From assembly GCF_030123105.1 (NCBI RefSeq), contig NZ_CP126095.1, positions 2,294,001-2,358,000 of the forward strand: DNA of 64,000 nt, in the 5' to 3' direction. Origin of the DNA: Paenibacillus sp. G2S3. GTDB lineage: Bacteria; Bacillota; Bacilli; Paenibacillales; Paenibacillaceae. A program made the translations under genes and the position numbers. Below the pieces are notes generated by a model, which was not told the origin of the DNA, ran no database searches, and saw only the letters and a list, made by a program, of their open reading frames with translations. Positions within the stretch are counted from its first letter, which is position 1. Every line of letters starts with the position of its first letter. Below, piece after piece: positions 26,382 to 33,045 of the stretch.

Positions 26382-26413
26382 AAAAAACCCTTCTCCTTAT
26401 TAAGGAAGAAGGG
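26382..26413 (-). terminator. Terminator of the double-HTH gene
   Basis: On the minus strand CCCTTCTTCCTTA pairs with ATAAGGAGAAGGG (26388-26413), then TTTTTT. It ends the transcript of the gene at 26444-27028. Confidence 0.85.
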
Positions 26414-26443
26414 CTGACATTGAACTTATTAAGCGATATCACA

Positions 26444-27028
26444 TTAGAGCGTTCCGCAGTCTGCAAATAGAATATGGCGTGGAATCCGGAAGAAGGTCTC
26501 GGCTTTTTCCTGCAAAGCAGGGGTAGGTAGATGGCTGCTATGCAACCATTTTCTAAACGTTCCGGGATGAATCCCTATCCAAATACTTACATCGGTTACG
26601 GAAAAATCATAAACCATACAGAGGCCGGTCAGAATCACATTGCTACGAGGTGAACTGGTAATACTTCTTTTCATAAATCGTGAAGGTGTTGGTTGACATA
26701 CAATTGGACTTTGACGAATCAGTGCTTCATTGAACAAAATGTGGGGCGGGTACCCGAGTAGGCGGCAGGTCTTGTCAATGTTATTGTTGGAAGGGATACG
26801 ACCTTCGTATACCCAGGCGCTTACACTGCGTGAGGATATACCAAGATCTTCTGCGAGTCGTGAAAGTTTGATATCCTTAGCCATCAATACTGCAAGTAAC
26901 ACACGGTTTCTAATCTGGCTACGCTTTGGACGGCGGAATCTTTTTACACGAACGCCTTGTCCAAGATATTTGCGGTTGATCAGAGACCACGCCTGGATAT
27001 TATGAGTTTCTTGTTGGTTACTAGGCAT
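26444..27028 (-). CDS. Protein with two helix-turn-helix domains
   Basis: A 194-residue basic protein. After an Arg/Lys-rich N-terminus (KRFRRPKRSQIRNR), a first XRE-like HTH occurs at about 43-90 (LSRLAEDLGISSRSVSAWVY) and a second at about 135-185 (YDFSVTDVSIWIGIHPGTFR). The two modules have the same spacing of helix, turn and helix, ending in similar LGYPPHILFNE and FRIPRHILFAD segments, suggesting an internal duplication. It probably binds DNA, but no effector domain is present. The start follows CGGAGG. It is divergent from the Dabb gene and may regulate it; no operator was identified. Confidence 0.75.
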   Translation of the reverse strand: MPSNQQETHNIQAWSLINRKYLGQGVRVKRFRRPKRSQIRNRVLLAVLMAKDIKLSRLAEDLGISSRSVSAWVYEGRIPSNNNIDKTCRLLGYPPHILFNEALIRQSPIVCQPTPSRFMKRSITSSPRSNVILTGLCMVYDFSVTDVSIWIGIHPGTFRKWLHSSHLPTPALQEKAETFFRIPRHILFADCGTL

Positions 27029-27192
27029 AATTCCTCCGATTTTTTAAAAATATACTACAACACTTTCATATCAGACGGCAATGGTTAATGCTTCTATTTC
27101 TGACATCACTTTTTAAGTTTCTTTCAGAACGCGTACGCTTATGATATATTTTTAATATCTAATTACAATATTACAACAGGGAGCGAGATAGA

Positions 27193-27480
27193 ATGATCAA
27201 GCATATTGTGTTTTTTAAATTGAAGGATCGGTCCGAAGAAAGCGTTGCGGCAACGGTAGCCGTACTGCGAAATATGGAAGGGAAAATCCCGCAGCTCCTT
27301 TCGATTGAAGTGGGTGCTGATATCATTCATTCTGATCGGTCCTTTGATATTGCTTTAGTTACGGTCGTAGCTTCTCTAGATGATTTACAGGCTTATCAGG
27401 TTCATCCGGCGCACAAGGAAGTTATAGCTCATATTAATGAAGTTAAAGAACTTTCAATTGCAGTGGATTACGTAATTTAA
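27193..27480 (+). CDS. Dabb family stress-responsive A/B barrel protein
   Basis: A 95-residue protein with the Dabb signature: MIKHIVFFKLK at the start, then LLSIEVGADIIHSDRSFDIALVT and LQAYQVHPAHKEVIAHI. This family forms a dimeric alpha/beta barrel; plant and bacterial members appear in stress responses and in polyketide cyclisation, but most bacterial copies have no assigned reaction. The start follows CAGGGAGCGA. The next small frame starts 53 bp downstream. Confidence 0.87.
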   Translation: MIKHIVFFKLKDRSEESVAATVAVLRNMEGKIPQLLSIEVGADIIHSDRSFDIALVTVVASLDDLQAYQVHPAHKEVIAHINEVKELSIAVDYVI

Positions 27481-27533
27481 GGTATCTACTGAATAAAAAG
27501 CATCATCATTTTATACCGGAAGCGGTGACAGGA

Positions 27534-27644
27534 ATGCGTGAGCTCGAGTATCCGATGGAAGCGTTAACTTATTTGGTCGTTTTTCTTGCGGCATGTTTCA
27601 TTATGTTCTTCTGGCTGAAACGCCGCGGCAAACGCGGTAAGTAG
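27534..27644 (+). CDS. Possible 36-residue single-TM protein
   Basis: A short frame beginning MRELEYPMEALTYLVVFLAA has one membrane helix (about 11-28) and a strongly basic tail (KRRGKRGK), the expected inside-positive layout. AGCGGTG lies upstream at a usable distance; a GTG three codons earlier is also possible. It falls between the Dabb and DUF86 genes in the same direction. The composition argues for a real micro-protein, but there is no homology evidence. Confidence 0.45.
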   Translation: MRELEYPMEALTYLVVFLAACFIMFFWLKRRGKRGK

Positions 27645-27690
27645 GGATAATGCAGATTTCTCTAACTATTTTCGACATGGGGGTATTGCT

Positions 27691-28131
27691 GTGTATTATG
27701 TCAACCGCAAACAAATCGAAACCATTCTTGCTCAAATCCCAGATATAACCACGGGTCTTCGGACTGTAGCAGCTTCATGGGATGGCAATACTTTAACCGG
27801 ACTAATACAGGAACGCTGCCTTCATCTGGCGATAGAGGTGGTAACGGACGTTGGCAGTTGTCTGATTGATGGTTTTATTATGCGTGATGCTGGAAGTTAT
27901 GAGGATATTATTTCTATCATCCATGAAGAAAAAGTGCTAGGTAAAAGTGAGATCTACGAGAGATTGATAGAGCTTGTCGCACTTCGTAAACCGCTCGTGC
28001 AGGATTATTTTGCTTGGGAAAGAGATACACTACACCCACTCACACCAATCCTTTCAGAGGTGCTAGAGCAGTTTGCTTTTGAAGTAGGGAATTATTTGGA
28101 TCAGGAACTTGGGTCCGGTGTAACGCTATAA
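27691..28131 (+). CDS. DUF86 protein (HepT-like fold, YutE type)
   Basis: A 146-residue helical protein of the DUF86/HEPN group, similar to Bacillus YutE. The family's conserved region around LIQERCLHLAIEVVTDVGSCLID and LRKPLVQDYFAWE is visible. HepT toxins carry an RX4-6H ribonuclease motif; here the matching place reads RKPLVQD, with Gln where His is expected, so nuclease activity is doubtful. No MNT nucleotidyltransferase antitoxin is adjacent. The GTG start follows ATGGGGGT. The SufR-like gene begins 60 bp downstream. Probably a housekeeping, non-toxic member. Confidence 0.78.
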   Translation: MYYVNRKQIETILAQIPDITTGLRTVAASWDGNTLTGLIQERCLHLAIEVVTDVGSCLIDGFIMRDAGSYEDIISIIHEEKVLGKSEIYERLIELVALRKPLVQDYFAWERDTLHPLTPILSEVLEQFAFEVGNYLDQELGSGVTL

Positions 28132-28190
28132 TAGCATAAGATAGAATCATATAAAATAGGCGGTAGCCGTGAAAGAGAGGGGGTTCCTTT

Positions 28191-28856
28191 ATGATGAAGA
28201 TGGGGCAGGAAAATGGATCGACAAGGCACTTGATTATGACGCTCCTGAAGACGAAAGGACCACTGACCATCGGCGCGCTGGCAGAAGAATTGGGAATAAC
28301 AGAGATGGGTGTCCGTCGTCATGTGCTACAGCTGGAGCAGGAGGGGCTTGCTAAGACTAAAGTGGTTCGGCAAGCAATGGGGCGGCCTTTACATATGTAT
28401 TCTTTAACGGAGAGGTCCGAAGATTATTTTCCAAAAAGCTATCACAATCTGGCGTTGGAGCTTCTGCGTGAATTGGATTATGGCAGTGGGTTGGAAGCTG
28501 TTAATACATTATTTGAGGGACGCCGTCGCCGGATGCTCACCCAGTATGCACCGATGATGGAACGCCGGAATTTGGAAGAACGAGTAGCAGAATTATCGTC
28601 GATCCAAAATGCTGGTGGATATATGGCGGAGTGGAACCGTGAAGAGGATGGCTCGTATGTCATAAGAGAATACAATTGCCCGATTCGCCAGGTAGCTACT
28701 CAGTATCGTAAAGCTTGTCAATGCGAGCATAGCCTGTTTGAAGAATTGCTGGATGCTAAGGTTACGCGCAGTGAATGTATGGCAGAAGGCGGACAATGCT
28801 GCCGATACGCTATTGCACCCAAAAATGTAACAGACAAAACTTCAGAAAAGTCGTAA
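28191..28856 (+). CDS. SufR-like iron-sulfur winged-helix regulator
   Basis: A 221-residue regulator. The N-terminal winged helix (about 12-75) has GPLTIGALAEELGITEMGVRRHV. The C-terminal part holds a cysteine cluster: YNCPIRQ, then KACQCEH twelve residues later, then SECMAEGGQCCRY. This fits the SufR/DeoR-like group that holds an Fe-S cluster and represses suf genes or senses redox state. No suf operon is in the window, so its targets are elsewhere. The ATG follows GAGAGGGGG. The DUF86 gene is just upstream and ytxH downstream. Confidence 0.83.
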   Translation: MMKMGQENGSTRHLIMTLLKTKGPLTIGALAEELGITEMGVRRHVLQLEQEGLAKTKVVRQAMGRPLHMYSLTERSEDYFPKSYHNLALELLRELDYGSGLEAVNTLFEGRRRRMLTQYAPMMERRNLEERVAELSSIQNAGGYMAEWNREEDGSYVIREYNCPIRQVATQYRKACQCEHSLFEELLDAKVTRSECMAEGGQCCRYAIAPKNVTDKTSEKS

Positions 28857-28953
28857 TAATTAGTCACAAGACAAACTCCTGCTGCTTATGATATAGCAGA
28901 TATAGGCATTAGCCCGGTAGAGCGGGAAGCAATGAATTCAAAGGAGAGATGAA

Positions 28954-29412
28954 ATGATGAAAAAGGACACTAAGGGTTTGTTATGGGGAGCTTTAGTCGG
29001 AAGTGTGGTTGGATCGGTGACAGCACTTCTGTTTGCGCCTAAACCAGGTAAAGAGCTGCGCAAGGATATTGCGGAAGGAACAGCTGCTGGCATTGAAAAG
29101 GTACAGGGAATTGCCGTGCAAGCAGGTGACAAGAGCATCGAGCTGTATGACAAAGCTAAGGATTCTATAGGTCATGTAGTACATGAGGTCCGCGAATGGA
29201 GCAAATCATGTTCGAATGCTGTTGATGAAGAAGATACAGCTACGGTAGCTGTAAGTGGAATTGCTGCTGAAGAGACTATTCAAGAGGCTGCGGCCACTTT
29301 GGAAGAGGTAACGGAGCTAGAAGAATCGTTTGTTGATGATGAAGCAAGTAGTGAAGAAGCTAGTCTTGAAGATGCTCAGCCAGAAGACAAGGACAATAAC
29401 GAAATCGCATAA
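28954..29412 (+). CDS. YtxH-domain protein
   Basis: About 152 residues. The N-terminus is the YtxH domain: LLWGALVGSVVGSVTALLFAPKPGKELR, a glycine-zipper-like membrane segment followed by a basic patch. The rest is a long acidic tail rich in Glu, Ala and Asp (EETIQEAAATLEEVTE to EDKDNNEIA), unusual in its length and probably disordered. YtxH proteins are induced by general stress in Bacillus; their function is unknown. AAGGAGAGA precedes the tandem ATGATG start. It is followed by racE after about 250 bp. Confidence 0.85.
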   Translation: MMKKDTKGLLWGALVGSVVGSVTALLFAPKPGKELRKDIAEGTAAGIEKVQGIAVQAGDKSIELYDKAKDSIGHVVHEVREWSKSCSNAVDEEDTATVAVSGIAAEETIQEAAATLEEVTELEESFVDDEASSEEASLEDAQPEDKDNNEIA

Positions 29413-29470
29413 TGAAACAGTGGATGGAGTGTTTGGTTTTAAGGTCAAAAAGTACTTATTCTCTTTTAAT

Positions 29471-29512
29471 AGAGCCGCTTTTTCGCATTGGGCGGAAGGT
29501 GGCTTTTTTATT
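29471..29512 (+). terminator. Probable weak terminator after ytxH
   Basis: AGCCGC pairs imperfectly with GCGG and GGTGGCT, followed by six T. It lies about 60 bases after the ytxH stop. Confidence 0.45.
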
Positions 29513-29660
29513 TCATTCTTATAGACATGTCAAATGATGGAAAAAGTCTTGGCTTGAACTAAGAGTACAAAAGGAGTATTATCTGCAATTGGGGCTGAAA
29601 GTCAGGTACATTTTGTTTTCGGCTTACATAAGCTACACAAAACAAGTAAAAGGAAGCGGT

Positions 29661-30473
29661 GTGTTCGTGCAGCAAGCTATTGCAATATTAGACTCAGGTG
29701 TGGGAGGGCTAACAGTTGTCAAAGAAGTGATGAGGCAACTCCCGCGGGAGAAGATCATTTATTTCGGAGATACGGCCCGAGCTCCGTACGGACCCCGTTC
29801 GACCGAGGAAGTAACACTCTTTACAGAACAAATTGTAGATTATTTGATCCAGTTTAATCCTAAAATGATTGTTATCGCTTGTAATACCGCAACAGCTGCG
29901 GCACTCGATTATATCTCGGCCAAGGTTTCTATCCCTGTCATTGGGGTGATCCATCCTGGAGCCCGTGCTGCAATTAGCGCGACCAAAAGCGGACATGTCG
30001 GTGTGATCGGTACAATAGGAACTATCAGCAGCGGGGCTTATACTAACGCACTAAAGCAGCTGTCTCCTTTTGTTGAGGTTGTAAGTCAAGCCTGCCCAGC
30101 GCTTGTCCCGCTTGTTGAGCAAGGCATGTTCCGCTCAGAGAAAAGTTATGATATTGTAGAGCAGGCATTGGAAGGCATTAAAGATAATAACATCGATACT
30201 TTAATTTTAGGATGCACTCATTATCCATTTCTTGTTGAGCCTATTGGAGAGACCATGGGACCGGGAGTCAAACTGATCAGTTCTGCAGATGAGACAGCTC
30301 GTGAGATCAGCACGATTTTATATGATAAAGGCAAGCTGTCCATCGGGGATGAAAGTCCAATTCATCAGTTCTTTTGCAGTGGTGATGCTGAAATGTTTCA
30401 GAGAATTGCCCGAGACTGGCTTGGAGAACAAATTAGACGTACCCCAGTAGTATGGCAAGTATCTACGTTATAA
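29661..30473 (+). CDS. racE: Glutamate racemase
   Basis: A 270-residue enzyme that converts L- to D-glutamate for peptidoglycan. Signatures: AILDSGVGGLTVVKEV near the start, the first catalytic cysteine in ACNTATAAAL, and the second in LILGCTHYPFL. The frame opens at 29589, but that would add 24 unsupported residues; GTG 29661 follows AAAAGGAAG, gives the family's length, and is chosen (a GTG at 29667 is also possible). In many Bacillota racE is adjacent to RNase PH and nucleotide genes; here the LysM endopeptidase follows, another cell-wall enzyme. A terminator lies at 30523. Confidence 0.93.
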   Translation: MFVQQAIAILDSGVGGLTVVKEVMRQLPREKIIYFGDTARAPYGPRSTEEVTLFTEQIVDYLIQFNPKMIVIACNTATAAALDYISAKVSIPVIGVIHPGARAAISATKSGHVGVIGTIGTISSGAYTNALKQLSPFVEVVSQACPALVPLVEQGMFRSEKSYDIVEQALEGIKDNNIDTLILGCTHYPFLVEPIGETMGPGVKLISSADETAREISTILYDKGKLSIGDESPIHQFFCSGDAEMFQRIARDWLGEQIRRTPVVWQVSTL

Positions 30474-30522
30474 GCAGAGCGATGTTGAATTGAATAGGGA
30501 CAAACTCCATGGAGTGTAAGAT

Positions 30523-30560
30523 AAAATAGGCTGGGAAGCACATTTCCCAGTCTATTTTCT
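30523..30560 (+). terminator. Terminator of racE
   Basis: AAATAGGCTGGGAA pairs with TTCCCAGTCTATTTT around a short loop, with T residues at the end. Confidence 0.8.
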
Positions 30561-30683
30561 TGTTGTGATTCATTTCTCCTTCATGCAGGGTAGTGGCGCT
30601 TGCATACAATAGAGTTAAGTGCTGTTTGCTGCTATTTTTGTATCCACCGTATCAGCAATTTAAGGCCGAGAGGATGAGACCTA

Positions 30684-31889
30684 ATGCGACAATACATTGC
30701 AAGCAGGGGAGATACCGTAAGCCGAATTGCCGCCCTGCATGGATTAACCCCTGAGCATGTTATTCAAGGCAATCCATGGGTTGGGAGACAGTCTTATTTA
30801 TATCCCGGTCAGGTTTTATTTCTACCGTCTTCACCACGTAAACGGTATGCGGTGCAAGAAGGAGACGATCCTGAACGCATAGTCTCATTATTCAATGTGA
30901 GCTTAGATGATTTGGAGAAGCTTAACCCAGGTGTGACCTCAGGGCGCTGCACACCGGGAAAAGTGCTCGTCATTCCACCTTCAATTCCAGAGCGCGTGGT
31001 ATTCTTGCGTGGAGAGTATGGCCCGGTTGATCTTGAGAACGACATCAGCAGTCTGATTACGCAATATCCTTTTATACAAGCGCATCCGATTGGCAACAGT
31101 GTGCTTGGTAAGCCAATTCATGTGCTTAAAATAGGCAATGGAACCCGTCATCTACATGTTAACGCCGCTCTGCATGCTAATGAATGGCTGACCTCGCCTT
31201 GCCTGATGTCGTTTATAGAAGAGTACGCAACAGCTTATGCTGAAGGTGTGGCATGGAATGGTCATCGGCCAGAGGAATGGTACAATAACTGGACTCTATG
31301 GGCTGTACCAATGGCCAACCCTGACGGCGTGGAGTTAGTACAGGAAGGTGTTTTGCCTGGCCACCCTTATTATGCGGACCTTATGAAATGGAACGGTGGA
31401 CGGCGTAGTTTTCGCCATTGGAAGGCCAATATACGCGGTGTGGATCTCGGCGATCAATTCCCCGCGCATTGGGAAGAGGAACGTGAACGCCGTGGTGTAA
31501 AGCTGCCCTCTCCGCGTGATTACAGTGGTCCTGAGGCGCTTAGTGAACCAGAAGCAGCCGCATTGGCAGAACTTGCTGAGAGCGTACCAGGAGAAGCTGC
31601 AGTGTCTTTGCATAGCCAAGGGGGAGAGATCTACTGGAACTACCGGGGATATGAGCCTCCCGAAAGCCGCGAATTAGCAGCACGGCTGGCCACTGCGAGC
31701 AGCTATCGTGCAGTTGAATTAACTGGCAGTGATGCTGGATATAAGGATTGGTTCATTCAGACCTTTCGCAAACCTGGATTTACAGTAGAGCTGGGAATCG
31801 GTAAAAATCCGCTGCCGATGGCAGATTTTGAGGATATGGCACTAGAAACGGGTCTAATTTTGGGAACGATACTATCCAATGTGAAATAA
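30684..31889 (+). CDS. LysM and M14 gamma-D-glutamyl-diamino acid endopeptidase
   Basis: A 401-residue enzyme close in layout to endopeptidase I of Lysinibacillus sphaericus. Two LysM peptidoglycan-binding repeats (about 2-48, YIASRGDTVSRIAALHGLT; and 53-100, YAVQEGDDPERIVSLFNVS) precede an M14 zinc carboxypeptidase domain. Zinc ligands are the HANEW histidine and glutamate near residue 165 and the histidine in VSLHSQGG; the catalytic glutamate is in TVELGIG. It should cleave the gamma-D-Glu to diaminopimelate bond in spore or vegetative wall peptides. No signal peptide is present, as in the known enzyme, which acts in the mother cell during sporulation. A terminator follows. Confidence 0.9.
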   Translation: MRQYIASRGDTVSRIAALHGLTPEHVIQGNPWVGRQSYLYPGQVLFLPSSPRKRYAVQEGDDPERIVSLFNVSLDDLEKLNPGVTSGRCTPGKVLVIPPSIPERVVFLRGEYGPVDLENDISSLITQYPFIQAHPIGNSVLGKPIHVLKIGNGTRHLHVNAALHANEWLTSPCLMSFIEEYATAYAEGVAWNGHRPEEWYNNWTLWAVPMANPDGVELVQEGVLPGHPYYADLMKWNGGRRSFRHWKANIRGVDLGDQFPAHWEEERERRGVKLPSPRDYSGPEALSEPEAAALAELAESVPGEAAVSLHSQGGEIYWNYRGYEPPESRELAARLATASSYRAVELTGSDAGYKDWFIQTFRKPGFTVELGIGKNPLPMADFEDMALETGLILGTILSNVK

Positions 31890-31929
31890 TTATGAAACAA
31901 TTACAGTAAACTTGCGTAACATAAACCAT

Positions 31930-31980
31930 AGGGTATGGCCGCTGTCGTCTCTACACGTTATCCGCGGCTGTATCCTTTTT
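31930..31980 (+). terminator. Terminator of the endopeptidase gene
   Basis: GGGTATGGCCGC pairs with GCGGCTGTATCC (imperfect centre) across a long loop, followed by TTTTT. Confidence 0.7.
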
Positions 31981-31999
31981 ACTTGGGAGGAGGGCAACT

Positions 32000-32263
32000 A
32001 TGAAACTGAAGAAACTGCTGTCACTGAAACAATGGTCTACTATCTTCAGTAGTTCCTGGCGATATGTAATCTCCCCTAAAGTCGCAATTGGGGACAAGCT
32101 ATTATTCACAATTCCAGTGCTGCTCTACTGGGTGCTGCCGGATTTCATGCCTTTTTTGCCGATCGATGATATTGGTGTGACGATGCTTCTTATGGGCTGG
32201 TTCGTGTCACGAATGGGACGAAAATACCCGGCACTTCAGGTCGGGAATGAGGCAATTAAGTAA
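32000..32263 (+). CDS. DUF1232/YkvA-like small membrane protein
   Basis: An 87-residue protein. The core SPKVAIGDKLLFTIPVLLYWVLPDFMPFLPIDDIGV matches the DUF1232 (YkvA) pattern, in which a proline-rich PDFIP and an IDD turn join two helices. Two hydrophobic helices are likely. The family has no proven role. The start follows GGGAGGAGGG. It is separated from the HesB-like gene by 110 bp. Confidence 0.75.
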   Translation: MKLKKLLSLKQWSTIFSSSWRYVISPKVAIGDKLLFTIPVLLYWVLPDFMPFLPIDDIGVTMLLMGWFVSRMGRKYPALQVGNEAIK

Positions 32264-32375
32264 GATTCGCTTCGGATTGTGTATCTAATTTGTTAATATA
32301 GTTGCTTTTAGATATCATTTACCTTTAAAATAGGTAATTGAGTATTTAATTTAAGTACTAGGAGATGGATGATAG

Positions 32376-32678
32376 ATGAAGGTCAAAATTACCCGCAATG
32401 CGGCTAAAGTGATAAAGAAACAAATGGAACTTGAAGGAAACAGCGAGTTGAAGCTTCGCGTAGCGATTACGCATGCTCACGGTGATCATGCTCACTACGG
32501 ACTGGATTTGGACACGCCTAACGAGAATGATGTTGTTGTCTCGACAGATAAAGAAATCGATGTTATTCTTGATCCGAATCAGCCGCTCCTTGATGGTGTG
32601 GTCGTTGATTATTTGTATCTTCCTGAAGAAGGTTTTGTCATTACTAATCCGTCTAAAGGTAATCACGGCGATCACTAA
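32376..32678 (+). CDS. HesB/IscA-like protein with histidines in place of ligand cysteines
   Basis: A 100-residue protein with the A-type carrier fold: MKVKITRNAAKVIKKQM, LKLRV, LDGVVVDYLYLPEEGFVITNP. In IscA the cluster is held by one central cysteine (SGCSG) and a C-terminal CGCG. Here the corresponding places read THAHGDHAHYG and NHGDH, so the cysteines are absent and histidines stand in their place; the protein contains no cysteine at all. It may bind metal through histidines or have another role. The ATG follows AGGAGAT. The cysteine-rich DUF1450 gene is 41 bp downstream, probably in the same transcript. Confidence 0.8.
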   Translation: MKVKITRNAAKVIKKQMELEGNSELKLRVAITHAHGDHAHYGLDLDTPNENDVVVSTDKEIDVILDPNQPLLDGVVVDYLYLPEEGFVITNPSKGNHGDH

Positions 32679-32719
32679 ACGCTTCGCCTTAAATTTGGGA
32701 CATAAAGAAGGGTTGCTCC

Positions 32720-32959
32720 ATGGCTAACGATATACAAGTGTGCGATGAATGTAATTTTATGAAATTGAAGAGTATCATACCCAAACTGCAAAAGATGGCG
32801 CCTGATGCTGAGATCAAGGTCGGCTGTAAGTCGTACTGTGGTCCTTGTGGCAAACGGGCCTTTGTATATGTTAATGGTCGTTATGTGAGTGCTCCAACAG
32901 AGGAAGAAGTGTTGAAGAAGGCTGAAGCTTTTATCAAACAACCGGCCGTTCAGAAATAA
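32720..32959 (+). CDS. DUF1450 cysteine-rich protein (YuzB-like)
   Basis: A 79-residue protein of the DUF1450/YuzB family. Cysteines are arranged VCDECNF near the N-terminus and GCKSYCGPCGKRAF in the middle; this looks like a thioredoxin-like or metal-binding small fold. In Bacillus the relative yuzB lies near iron-sulfur genes, and here it follows the HesB-like gene, which supports a link with metal or Fe-S metabolism, though its reaction is unknown. The ATG follows AAGAAGGG. A bidirectional terminator separates it from the convergent LTA-synthase-type gene. Confidence 0.85.
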   Translation: MANDIQVCDECNFMKLKSIIPKLQKMAPDAEIKVGCKSYCGPCGKRAFVYVNGRYVSAPTEEEVLKKAEAFIKQPAVQK

Positions 32960-32983
32960 TGCAGAGGTCTTATCCATCAACTT

Positions 32984-33030
32984 AAAAAGCCCTAAACCCG
33001 TGTTGATCACGGAGTTTAGGGCTTTTAGTT
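32984..33030. terminator. Bidirectional terminator
   Basis: AAAAGCCCTAAAC pairs with GTTTAGGGCTTTT, extended inside by CCGTG/CACGG. T-runs occur on both strands, so it serves the DUF1450 gene and the convergent sulfatase gene. Confidence 0.85.
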
Positions 33031-33045
33031 TATAAAATGAAATTT

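Noticed and set aside
32376..32678. Naming the HesB-like gene iscA or sufA
   Set aside because: All cluster-binding cysteines are missing, so an iron-sulfur carrier function cannot be asserted.
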